Assembly: GCA_947445995.1 (NCBI GenBank)
Contig: CANFED010000004.1
Location: 1 to 36,221, forward strand
Direction of reading: 5' to 3'
DNA length: 36,221 nucleotides
Source: Oxalobacteraceae bacterium
GTDB taxonomy: Bacteria > Pseudomonadota > Gammaproteobacteria > Burkholderiales > Burkholderiaceae_D
The notes beneath the pieces were generated by a model that made no database searches, was not told where the DNA came from, and was given only the letters and a program-made list of their open reading frames with translations. Positions 10,035-18,969 of the stretch are shown piece by piece. The stretch's first letter is position 1. Each line of letters starts with the position of its first letter. The position numbers and the translations under genes were made by a program.

Positions 10035-10206
10035 GCTGGGGTTGCTATGGTGGTGATGTCGGCTTGCTTTATACCATGAAAATATCTGGCAACTCTGAAT
10101 TTGCAGCAGTGTTAGGGAGGGGCGCTCCGGTAAAATGAAGCCGTATTATTCAAGCGCTATCAAACCTTCTTTTATTCGATCATATTTATTCTTCTTCATC
10201 TGATAT

Positions 10207-11292
10207 ATGCCTAGACCACTTGTCGTCATTATTGATATTTCTGCGATGCAGCATAATCTGACCGAAGCGCGGCGACGTATGCCCGCGGCGACCACCTGGG
10301 CAGTGGTCAAGGCGAATGCTTATGGTCACGGTCTGGAGCGCGGCATGCGGGCGTTCGGTGCCGCCGACGGGCTGGCGCTGATTGAGCCCGAGGCGGCCGT
10401 CACACTGCGCGAGCTTGGCTGGCAGAAGCCCATTCTTCTGCTGGAAGGTTGTTTCGATCAGAGTGATTTCAGACTTGCCGCGCAGCACAAACTCGAAGTC
10501 ACCATCCATTGTCCGCAGCAGATTGGCTGGCTGGAAAAGACCCGTTTTGAAGTGCCCGTGAATGTCCACCTGAAAATGAATAGCGGCATGAATCGCCTCG
10601 GCTTCATGCCACAGGATTTTTCTGCGGCTTATCAGCGCCTGCGTGCCAATGCTCAAGTGGGAAACATTGCGTTGATGACGCACTTCGCCAATGCCGATGC
10701 GGCCGACAATCCAGGTTTGCCATTGGCAGAACAGGTGCGCCGGTTCGAGTCCGGTAGCGCTGGACTGGACGCACCCTGGAATATTTCCAACTCCGCCGCC
10801 ACGCTGCTGCATGCCGATATGCGTAGCCATCAGGTCCGTCCGGGCATCATGCTCTACGGAGGTAGTCCGGGAGCGCACAAGTCGACACCGGCTGGCGCCT
10901 TCGGTTTGCGTTCGGCGATGACGTTGCAGAGCGAATTGATTGGTCTTCAGCAAATCCATCCCGGCGATTCGATTGGCTACGGTAGCCGGTTCATCGCCGA
11001 TGCACCGATGACCATCGGCGTGGTGGCCTGCGGTTATGCCGATGGCTATCCGCGCCATGCACCGAGTGGCACCCCGGTGCTGGTCGACGGAGTGCGTACC
11101 CGACTGGTAGGGAACATCTCGATGGATATGATGACGGTCGACCTGACCGCGATCCCCACTGCGCATCATGGCAGTTGCGTCACGCTGTGGGGTGACGGTT
11201 TGCCGATCGACGAAGTGGCGGAGGCCGCCGGTACCATCGGCTATGAATTGATGTGCGCCATCGCTCCGCGGGTGCGCGTCACCGAACGCTAG
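10207..11292 (+). CDS. alr: Alanine racemase
   Basis: MPRPLVVIIDISAMQHNLTEARRRMPAATTWAVVKANAYGHGLE (PLP-Lys motif); C-terminal VGNISMDMMTVDLT. Confidence 0.95.
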   Translation: MPRPLVVIIDISAMQHNLTEARRRMPAATTWAVVKANAYGHGLERGMRAFGAADGLALIEPEAAVTLRELGWQKPILLLEGCFDQSDFRLAAQHKLEVTIHCPQQIGWLEKTRFEVPVNVHLKMNSGMNRLGFMPQDFSAAYQRLRANAQVGNIALMTHFANADAADNPGLPLAEQVRRFESGSAGLDAPWNISNSAATLLHADMRSHQVRPGIMLYGGSPGAHKSTPAGAFGLRSAMTLQSELIGLQQIHPGDSIGYGSRFIADAPMTIGVVACGYADGYPRHAPSGTPVLVDGVRTRLVGNISMDMMTVDLTAIPTAHHGSCVTLWGDGLPIDEVAEAAGTIGYELMCAIAPRVRVTER

Positions 11293-11311
11293 ATTTTTTA
11301 ATACAGGTCCC

Positions 11312-12694
11312 ATGGCAAAAGTAAAAACCAATTTCACCTGCAGCGAATGCGGTGGTATCAGCAACAAGTGGACGGGCCAGTGTCCGTCCTGCGGGCAATG
11401 GAATACGCTCGTTGAAACCCAGATCGAAGCGGGTGGCATCAACCGACTGTCGCAACAGGCAGCACCAGTCAGCCTGGCACAAACCGCGCCGGTACTCTCG
11501 TTGGCCGATATCGAAGCGGTCGAGGTACCACGCTTTGGCACGGGCATCGAAGAATTCGACCGGGTGCTCGGTGGCGGCCTGGTGCCGGGCGGTGTTGTGC
11601 TCATCGGTGGCGACCCTGGCATCGGCAAATCGACGTTGCTCTTGCAGGCACTTGCTAATCTGTCGCGCAGCAAGAAAGTGCTCTATGTTAGCGGCGAGGA
11701 ATCGGGCGCACAGATTGCACTGCGTGCCAAGCGATTGGCGGTTGATGCCAAGGATTTGCAGTTGCAAGCAGAAATTCAGCTCGAAAAAATCTTGTACACG
11801 CTGGCCGAACACAAACCGGACGTGGCCGTGATCGATTCGATTCAGACCGTGTATTCGGATGCGCTCAGCTCGGCACCCGGTTCGGTCGCACAGGTGCGCG
11901 AGTGTGCGGCGCAACTCACGCGTACCGCCAAGCAGACCGGCGTGACCATCATCATGGTTGGTCATGTGACCAAGGAAGGCGCGTTGGCTGGACCTCGCGT
12001 GCTTGAGCACATCGTCGATACGGTGCTGTATTTTGAAGGCGATACCCATTCGAGTTTCCGGCTGGTGCGTGCGGTCAAGAATCGTTTTGGTGCGGTCAAC
12101 GAGCTCGGCGTGTTTGCGATGACGGAGAAGGGCTTGAAAGGCGTTTCCAATCCATCGGCACTGTTCTTGTCGCAGCACGATAATCAGGTGCCAGGTTCTT
12201 GCGTCATGGTGACGCAGGAGGGAACCCGGCCCTTGCTGGTCGAGATTCAGGCCCTGGTCGATACGTCGCATGCGCCCAATGCACGACGCTTGTCGGTCGG
12301 CCTCGACCAGAACCGGTTGGCGATGCTGCTTGCCGTGCTGCATCGGCACGCCGGTGTCGCGGCATTTGACCAGGATGTCTTCATTAACGCCGTTGGTGGC
12401 GTCAAGATCACCGAGCCGGCTGCAGATCTGGCAGTGATGCTGGCGATTCAGTCCTCGCTGCGCAACAAGCCTTTGCCGCGCGGTCTGGTCGTGTTCGGCG
12501 AGGTCGGATTGGCGGGCGAAATTCGCCCTGCACCGCGCGGGCAGGAGCGCTTGCGGGAAGCAGCCAAACTGGGATTTTCAATTGCGATGATACCCAAGGC
12601 GAACGCGCCCAAAGGCAAGGTCGAAGGCCTGACCATTATCGCGGTCGAGCGCATTGACGAGGCACTCGAGAAAATCCGCGATGCGGTGCTGTAA
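11312..12694 (+). CDS. radA: DNA repair protein RadA
   Basis: MAKVKTNFTCSECGGISNKWTGQCPSCGQWNTL; Walker A GGDPGIGKSTLL; KNRFG motif; Lon-like C-terminal domain. Confidence 0.96.
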   Translation: MAKVKTNFTCSECGGISNKWTGQCPSCGQWNTLVETQIEAGGINRLSQQAAPVSLAQTAPVLSLADIEAVEVPRFGTGIEEFDRVLGGGLVPGGVVLIGGDPGIGKSTLLLQALANLSRSKKVLYVSGEESGAQIALRAKRLAVDAKDLQLQAEIQLEKILYTLAEHKPDVAVIDSIQTVYSDALSSAPGSVAQVRECAAQLTRTAKQTGVTIIMVGHVTKEGALAGPRVLEHIVDTVLYFEGDTHSSFRLVRAVKNRFGAVNELGVFAMTEKGLKGVSNPSALFLSQHDNQVPGSCVMVTQEGTRPLLVEIQALVDTSHAPNARRLSVGLDQNRLAMLLAVLHRHAGVAAFDQDVFINAVGGVKITEPAADLAVMLAIQSSLRNKPLPRGLVVFGEVGLAGEIRPAPRGQERLREAAKLGFSIAMIPKANAPKGKVEGLTIIAVERIDEALEKIRDAVL

Positions 12695-12766
12695 TTTTTA
12701 GCGGGCAAGAAAAGAGCGTCGAAGACACCTCCTGTTGCCCGCGTTGCCGTGATCATCGCACCCTAG

Positions 12767-14611
12767 TTATTGATGCGGCTCCCCCCCGGCACAGGTCACG
12801 GTGAGCTCGCGAACTTCGCCGGCGGTAACCTGCCAGTTATGGTCGGCCTGTCTGCTGACGACTCCTCTGCCACGAGTAATCTGCGGTTTATGGCAGAGTG
12901 CCGCCGGGATGTGCCAGGCCATTTGTGCCAGCGAACGGTCGTGACTCGCCTTGAGTTCCAGTTCACCAGCCTGATCGCTCAGTTTCCATTGCACTTCTTC
13001 CCGCCGGCTCATGAAGCGCGCCACGTCGGTCATCGTGCGCCAACTGAACAGGTGTTGTTCCTGAAGTGACTTGGCAGTGTCGAGCAGCGCACGCATTGAG
13101 TCAGCGTAATAGGGCACGCCGATCGGATGGCAGTAAATCTGGCGGATAGTTTGGTTGGTGGCGACAAATTTAGTGAGTGCCACGAGCCAGTCGGTCATCG
13201 GTCCGGCCGGCTGCTTGGCGAACATTGCTTCTTCGAACGACGCAATACGGCCGAATGGCGTGATCGGAATGGACCAGGTACGTTTGTCGATCAGGGCATT
13301 GTTCTGGAACATGCGTGTCGGGCCCATGCCAAGATTGGATGTCGTGTAGTAGGTTTCGATCCCATGACTCCCGATCCAGTCAATGACCCAGCGCGGATGG
13401 TTGCCGTTTGGTGCCGAGTATTCGGTAATTGGCCCACCGGTGACCTTGCGCATTGCGTCGTTGTTATAGACCAGATATTTTTCATATTCGTTGCTGTTGG
13501 TATCGTTGATGCGCGAGCCGAAATAGTTATGGATCCAGCCACCGTGATCGCCGATAGCGTTGCCGCGTGCTTGCAAATAGCGTATCCATTGCTGGGTTGT
13601 GTTGTTGTGGACAACATCCATACCTAAACCGTCGCCGAACTGATTGACGTCGGGGCCCGCAGTGAAATGAATCGAGTACGGACCCTGATCAAAAATCCCC
13701 ATTTTTTGTAGCGTGGCGAGACTCTTGATCGCTGAACCGTTATCGACGTGGATGTTCAGAATCAGTCCGCCGATGCCATCCGGTGCGGACAACAAACGCG
13801 GCAGGCCGACAAACTCGTCTGAAAAATAGCGCAGGAATGCATGCATCAGCAAACCATCCGTTCGGTTTTTGAGCAAACCCAATGGCAGGTTGATAAACAG
13901 TGTTTCACCCTTGCCTAGCCGATGCCTGGCAGCGACCACTTGTGTTTCCGGTGTCAGCATCATCACGTCAGTATCCGGTGCGACGATGCCGGTCTGGAAC
14001 AGCGGATATTTCAGTTCGCTATAGCGGTAGGTCGTCATCCAGTAATCAAAGGTCTGGTTCTTGAACGAGATAGCTTTCTCCACTTCAGTTCGCCCCGGAG
14101 GGATGCCGATGCGCGACACGGATTCTTTCGTGCCGATGACCGGACTGGCACGCACGACGGCCTTGCCGAATTTTTCGTACATCGCATATTCAACACCGGC
14201 GACGTCGGATAGACGTGCACTCTCAGGGGCATACGCGCCATTGAGGTCATAGGTCAATGCATCGAAGACCAGCATCAGTTTGCCGCCTTGCCGTACATAA
14301 TCTCGTAACGTGTCGGTCAGGTAAGTGGAGGCGCGCCGATGGAGTTTGTCGGGCACGACGATCCCTGCGTAGGTTTTCTGATCGGATGGCCGGGCACGCA
14401 GGAACTGGCTGGCACTGACGACTTCGAGCTTGATGCCTTCTTCCAGTGCCGCTTGCTGCCAGATCTTTTCGGCGTCGGTATCGGTACCGTCGGCCACAAG
14501 CAACGCCAATGTGCGTTTTTGATCGAATGTTGGCCAGATGGCGTAGGCCAGTGTGCTACTTGCGACCACGGCGATGGCTAGCAGAATCCAGCCGTTTTTA
14601 ATGATTTTCAA
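12767..14611 (-). CDS. Putative polysaccharide deacetylase-like protein with N-terminal GATase/DUF2194-like domain; N-terminal TM or signal anchor
   Basis: 614 aa; MKIIKNGWILLAIAVVASSTLAYAIWP; Rossmann-like half TLALLVADGTDTDAEK...LRDYVRQGGKLMLVFDA; CE4-like half GGLILNIHVDNGSAIKSLATLQKMGIF...GDHGGWIHNYFG...EYSAPNGNHPRWV. Confidence 0.6.
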   Translation of the reverse strand: MKIIKNGWILLAIAVVASSTLAYAIWPTFDQKRTLALLVADGTDTDAEKIWQQAALEEGIKLEVVSASQFLRARPSDQKTYAGIVVPDKLHRRASTYLTDTLRDYVRQGGKLMLVFDALTYDLNGAYAPESARLSDVAGVEYAMYEKFGKAVVRASPVIGTKESVSRIGIPPGRTEVEKAISFKNQTFDYWMTTYRYSELKYPLFQTGIVAPDTDVMMLTPETQVVAARHRLGKGETLFINLPLGLLKNRTDGLLMHAFLRYFSDEFVGLPRLLSAPDGIGGLILNIHVDNGSAIKSLATLQKMGIFDQGPYSIHFTAGPDVNQFGDGLGMDVVHNNTTQQWIRYLQARGNAIGDHGGWIHNYFGSRINDTNSNEYEKYLVYNNDAMRKVTGGPITEYSAPNGNHPRWVIDWIGSHGIETYYTTSNLGMGPTRMFQNNALIDKRTWSIPITPFGRIASFEEAMFAKQPAGPMTDWLVALTKFVATNQTIRQIYCHPIGVPYYADSMRALLDTAKSLQEQHLFSWRTMTDVARFMSRREEVQWKLSDQAGELELKASHDRSLAQMAWHIPAALCHKPQITRGRGVVSRQADHNWQVTAGEVRELTVTCAGGEPHQ

Positions 14612-14886
14612 GCGTAATTCCTTACTTTAAAGAATGGGATTGCTGACTGACGGAGCGTTGTCAGCGTCCGTATGGAAACTCGACACAGCGCGGTGATGAA
14701 GCGATCCGCTGGAAAATTTGCATGGCCTTGCCAACGCGACATCGCGACTTGGAGTCGATATTCGTCACCGAACTGACTATAAACATCCGAGCTTGAACGT
14801 CACTTGCGCATCCTCAAGACGAGTGGTTCATGGAGATAAATTTTTTTACTGCGTCTTGTCGTAAAGGTGCGGAGAAAAACTTTGCA

Positions 14887-15726
14887 CTATCGCGTGATCC
14901 TTTCCGGAACAAGGCTGACTGTCCAGGAATAGAGTGCAACGAAGAGCAGCATGTCGAAGACAGCACCAAGGCAGAGGTACAACACGGGCATGTAAAGCAG
15001 CGACAACTTGTAGAGAATCAGTGTGTGCAAGACGACCTTGTGCGGAAGCATCAGAATGAAGTAGCCGAGGATGAAAATCGTATGCACGATTTTGACTGTC
15101 GGGCTTAGTTCCAGCAGGTAATAGCCAATCCCCAGCATCACCGGAATCGCCATTATCAGCATGTTGCCCATGCTAATAATGGCGCGCATATGATCCGGGA
15201 TCGAGTACGGAAATTGCGACGGCGCGTACCAGAAAAATAACAGGGCCAGCGCTTGGACGACGCAGACGATGCGCAACAAGTATTGCAGTGGCAACTTGTC
15301 CCGGTTTACGTTCGAGGTCAACGCAAACACGACGAAAGTTCCCAGTGCAGAGAGGAGCTTGGTAGTGAAACTCGGCATGTAAGACGCATTGGCCGCACCT
15401 ATCCATTCAAAATGCAAGGTGCTCGCTGAGGCTGCCTGCTGCTGGGCCTGCAATGGAATGTCCAGACGGGTCAGCCAAAATTGTATGCAGTCGTGCCAGA
15501 AATTGAGGATCAATGGTTCACCAATGAACAGCAACGAACAAAACAGGGCCGGTAACATGAGGGCTTGCACAATCACGAACGGACCAGCGGTCAGTCTGCG
15601 CATTGCCCGATGCTGTCCTGCCGCCGCATGGTGTTGCCGTGCTACCTGTATGGCCCGAGTGGCGGACGCAATGGCGGCATTGCGCAATTGTTTGTGTGAG
15701 GAGAGATTTTCGTTTTCGCTTTGCAT
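14887..15726 (-). CDS. Multi-pass membrane protein of unknown function in the EPS-type cluster
   Basis: About 6 hydrophobic segments (FVIVQALMLPALFCSLLFIG, LLSALGTFVVFALT, IVCVVQALALLFFWYAP, MGNMLIMAIPVMLGIGYYLL, ...); ATG at 15726 just before the yaiO-like stop. Confidence 0.7.
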   Translation of the reverse strand: MQSENENLSSHKQLRNAAIASATRAIQVARQHHAAAGQHRAMRRLTAGPFVIVQALMLPALFCSLLFIGEPLILNFWHDCIQFWLTRLDIPLQAQQQAASASTLHFEWIGAANASYMPSFTTKLLSALGTFVVFALTSNVNRDKLPLQYLLRIVCVVQALALLFFWYAPSQFPYSIPDHMRAIISMGNMLIMAIPVMLGIGYYLLELSPTVKIVHTIFILGYFILMLPHKVVLHTLILYKLSLLYMPVLYLCLGAVFDMLLFVALYSWTVSLVPERITR

Positions 15727-15731
15727 GGTGC

Positions 15732-16553
15732 TCAATCGAAATGTCGTGACAAGCCGATATCAACGCCGCTGCGTTCAAAAGTCGGATTGCGGTAGTGGTT
15801 AATGCTGATGCTGGCACCCCAGTTCTGGTTGATCCGGCGGTGCCACGCAAGACTGGCTTCCTGGCTATTGAAGTTCACCAGATTGGTATTAAGGGCCACT
15901 GGCAGATACCCCTCGCTACCCCAAGCCACACGCGCAGACCACGCATTCCTTGAGTCCGGGTTGTAGCTGGCGGCGATAAATTGTTGGTGCGTCATCACGC
16001 CACCGGGATTGCTGCGGTTGAACCGGACGCCGCCTTCGAGAACGATTGGTTGCTCGAAGTACCAGGCACCACCGAGGCTGATGCTGAGATCGACATGGCC
16101 GTCTGGGGCGTCGTAATAGCCGACTCCGAGCGAGCTGACAAAGTTTTGCTTGGGCAGCCATTTGTTGTAAAGGAAGCCGTCAAGGCGATAGCGCGGCAAA
16201 TAAAAAGCACCATCCCCCACGCCGACCGAGAGGCTGGCAAACTTATTGTCATCGAGGGTTACTGTATCGGTCAGGCCGAGGAACGTACCGCCGGTGTCAT
16301 ATTCGTTTTTGTTTGATAGCTCTCCTTGCAGCACATGGTCGCCTTGTTCCAGCACGCCATGAACCGTCTGGTGGCGCCATGATGAATAGGGGCCAGTCAG
16401 TTGCTGGGTTCCAGTCGTGATTTCGAATGATCGCAAGGCAGGTCGCAACAGACCATCCGGCGGGGCGGTCTGGCTCGTTTCTGCTTGTGCCGTTAGTGCC
16501 GTTAGTCCGATCAAGACGAGTACAGCGCAACTGAAAGGATGGTTAGCGGTCAA
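15732..16553 (-). CDS. YaiO-family outer-membrane beta-barrel protein (TTG start)
   Basis: Signal peptide TANHPFSCAVLVLIGLTALTAQA; alternating aromatic strands; last residues GVDIGLSRHFD end in an aromatic followed by D; resembles the YaiO family. Confidence 0.75.
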   Translation of the reverse strand: MTANHPFSCAVLVLIGLTALTAQAETSQTAPPDGLLRPALRSFEITTGTQQLTGPYSSWRHQTVHGVLEQGDHVLQGELSNKNEYDTGGTFLGLTDTVTLDDNKFASLSVGVGDGAFYLPRYRLDGFLYNKWLPKQNFVSSLGVGYYDAPDGHVDLSISLGGAWYFEQPIVLEGGVRFNRSNPGGVMTHQQFIAASYNPDSRNAWSARVAWGSEGYLPVALNTNLVNFNSQEASLAWHRRINQNWGASISINHYRNPTFERSGVDIGLSRHFD

Positions 16554-17718
16554 TTTCGACTCCGTGAGACCTTGCCGGTGCCAGGATTGCCGCTATCCGT
16601 TGTGCCGCGTGACCATCACCGAACGGGCTTTGACGGACCTGCATGCGCCGGTATGCGGTAGTGTCCTCAAGCAAAACATGGGCTTGCCGGCAGATTTCGT
16701 TCACATCGGTGCCCACCAGCAAGGCACCGCCGGCGTTGACAAGTTCTTGCCGCTCGGTACCCGTGCGTGCGATCAGTACTGGTTTTGCAAATGCCGATGC
16801 CTCTTCCTGAATACCGCCGGAGTCGGTCAGTGTGAAGTGACAGCGCACTAGCAAATCGATGAGTGCCGGATAGTCGAGTGGATCGGTCAGGCAGATGCGT
16901 TCTCTGATGCCGGAGGGTAGTGCCGAAATTTCGTGTTCGACATCGCTGCGTACGGCTGGGTTTGGATGGACTGGCCACACTACAACGACGTCATCATGTT
17001 GGGCAACGATGGCACCAGCGGCTCGCGCGATCTGGCGAATTGGTGCTCCCCAGTTTTCGCGGCGGTGTGCGGTGATCAGGATCAGGCGGTCCTCGCGATG
17101 CTGACGCAAGAAGTGGCGGACATTTTCCGGGATCGCCAGATTGTTTTCACCGGAGACATTTTGCAGGCGGTCGCGGGTCCAGAGTGCCGCATCGATCACG
17201 GTATTGCCGACCATGTAAATATGGTCGGTGGCGATATTTTCCATGCGCAAGTTTTCGCGTGCCTGCTCGGTTGGCGGGAAGTGCCAATGGGCGAGACGAC
17301 CGATCAGTTCGCGATTTTTTTCTTCCGGGAATGGGTCGCGTTGATGGGTGCGCAGTCCGGCTTCTACATGGGCGACCGGGATGTCGTCGTAATAGCCTGT
17401 AAGCGCACCAACGAACGCGGAACTGGTGTCGCCCTGTACGAGAATGACATCGGGTTGTAACGCTTTTACCGCTTCCGCAAGGCCATCCGTCAGCGCAGAC
17501 GTCAGGTGGGCCAGCGCTGGCGACTTGCGCTGCAAGTTGATGACGATGTCCGGAGGCATGTCGAAGAAGCGGTACAGTTCGTGGGCGACGGCCTCATGCT
17601 GACCGGTATGGATAATCTTTACATGCTGTCCGCGCGCCTGAAGTGCCTTGTAGACGGGGGCCATTTTGATGATTTCCGGCCGAGTCCCCAGGCAAGTAAG
17701 AAAAGTCTTTTTTGACAT
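16543..17718 (-). CDS. wecB: UDP-N-acetylglucosamine 2-epimerase (non-hydrolysing)
   Basis: KTFLTCLGTRPEIIKMAPVYKAL...HTGQHE...VQGDTSSAFVGAL...HVEAGLRTHQRDPFPEEKNRELIGRLAHWHFPPTEQARENL...TDSGGIQEEA. Confidence 0.94.
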   Translation of the reverse strand: MSKKTFLTCLGTRPEIIKMAPVYKALQARGQHVKIIHTGQHEAVAHELYRFFDMPPDIVINLQRKSPALAHLTSALTDGLAEAVKALQPDVILVQGDTSSAFVGALTGYYDDIPVAHVEAGLRTHQRDPFPEEKNRELIGRLAHWHFPPTEQARENLRMENIATDHIYMVGNTVIDAALWTRDRLQNVSGENNLAIPENVRHFLRQHREDRLILITAHRRENWGAPIRQIARAAGAIVAQHDDVVVVWPVHPNPAVRSDVEHEISALPSGIRERICLTDPLDYPALIDLLVRCHFTLTDSGGIQEEASAFAKPVLIARTGTERQELVNAGGALLVGTDVNEICRQAHVLLEDTTAYRRMQVRQSPFGDGHAAQRIAAILAPARSHGVEIDR

Positions 17719-17786
17719 GAGTAAAAAGTATGCTTTTGTTTTGGTTGTGATGGAAAGTCGATGTCCGAATACCTAGATTTGACCCA

Positions 17787-17816
17787 CCTCATGCGTTATT
17801 GGGATAACGCATGAGG
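17787..17816. other. Perfect 13-bp stem / 4-nt loop inverted repeat between wecB and the upstream toroid gene
   Basis: CCTCATGCGTTAT-TGGG-ATAACGCATGAGG read directly; no T-tract. Confidence 0.9.
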
Positions 17817-17994
17817 CAAAGGCGCAAAGGTAATTCCGGAGAGTGACTTGCGAGAAGCGGGACTATTTTTTTGATCCTTTGCTTTTATATCATTGGAGTT
17901 TTTAGCGCTTTTTGACAAAAATCATGTTGACTCTCTGTCCATTGAAAATAAAGACAGTGAGTTTGAGTTGCCTCTTTAATTGAGGGATCTAGCG

Positions 17995-18969
17995 CTAATT
18001 GCATGCACTATTCGCAGCGGCAGGTTTGAGTCCTTTGCTTTGAAGAATCTGTGCGACGACTTCATCTGTAACGGTCCAGTGACCGGTTTTCTGGTAGGGC
18101 AATGCCTCCCGTAGCCAGCATTGCGCCGATGTCTTGTCGTTCTGTTTCATGGCGACGTAAGCGATCAATCCCCATGCGTAGTCATTGCTGACCTGCTTGA
18201 GCCAGAGCGCACGGTGCTGTTTCATCCATGCGCGGTAATAGCTGCCGGAATTCGTTGAGAGCAGCGGGAAATCGACTAGCAGAGGGAAAATTTGGGCGAC
18301 ATGATCTGGATAAAATGCTGGCGTGACGGTTTTCTGTTCGGGTTGGGTCGATACCAGAAAACGCCGTGATTGCGCATCCCAGAAAGTGTTGCGGATCGCC
18401 TGGGAAAATTTTTGCGCATCCCGGTTTGCTGCCGGCCCGGCCCGCGTCGACTGGTAGGACCATACTTCAAGGTTGTCCATGAACAGCCCATGCTGGAAGG
18501 TTGGGGAGACCAGATAGACGCCACGTTTTTTGTCGAACAGGGTTTGCAGCGTTTTGCTGGCTGCGTCGTGACTCTTGCGCCAGGCCGGATGGGTGTCGCG
18601 TTGCGCAGGCATCGTGTCGAGGAATTTGAGCCAGATTGCGAGTAATGCGTCATCTGCATCGGCTTCCCGGCAACCGAGCCAGATTGGTCCGGTGCGGCAG
18701 AAGCGATCAAAGCTGCCGTCAAGACGCTGGCGCGCAGTCAGCCAGGTAATCCATTTCGACGCATAGGCAGAAATGTCGAGACCATTTTCCTGCGCCAGCA
18801 GTAGTGCTTGTAGTGTGAAGTACGGATCGATGACATTGCCGGTTTCGAGGATCATGATGCCACCCGAATCGTCCGCAAATCCCCTCAGATCCAAGACGGG
18901 CGCGGCGGACAGCGCAACAGGAAATGCCAGCAAGAGCAACGCGAGTGCAGACTCCCGCCAGCGACGCAT
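17995..18969 (-). CDS. Secreted alpha/alpha-toroid protein, possible glycoside hydrolase or lyase
   Basis: Signal peptide MRRWRESALALLLLAFPVALSA; repeated helix-rich segments; CREADADDALLAIWLKFL loosely recalls (alpha/alpha)6 hydrolases such as GH8; start codon overlaps the previous gene's stop (TGATG). Confidence 0.5.
   Translation of the reverse strand: MRRWRESALALLLLAFPVALSAAPVLDLRGFADDSGGIMILETGNVIDPYFTLQALLLAQENGLDISAYASKWITWLTARQRLDGSFDRFCRTGPIWLGCREADADDALLAIWLKFLDTMPAQRDTHPAWRKSHDAASKTLQTLFDKKRGVYLVSPTFQHGLFMDNLEVWSYQSTRAGPAANRDAQKFSQAIRNTFWDAQSRRFLVSTQPEQKTVTPAFYPDHVAQIFPLLVDFPLLSTNSGSYYRAWMKQHRALWLKQVSNDYAWGLIAYVAMKQNDKTSAQCWLREALPYQKTGHWTVTDEVVAQILQSKGLKPAAANSACN

Noticed and set aside
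10186-11673. 495-aa minus-strand ORF opposite alr and radA
   Set aside because: Shadow ORF; Arg/His/Gln-rich translation without family motifs, while the plus strand encodes clear alr and radA
11279-12349. 356-aa minus-strand ORF opposite radA
   Set aside because: Antisense shadow of a conserved gene in a GC-rich genome
12701-12742. GCGGGCAA...TTGCCCGC repeat between radA and the convergent deacetylase-like gene
   Set aside because: Only 8 bp with a 26-nt loop and no T-tract; too weak to call a terminator
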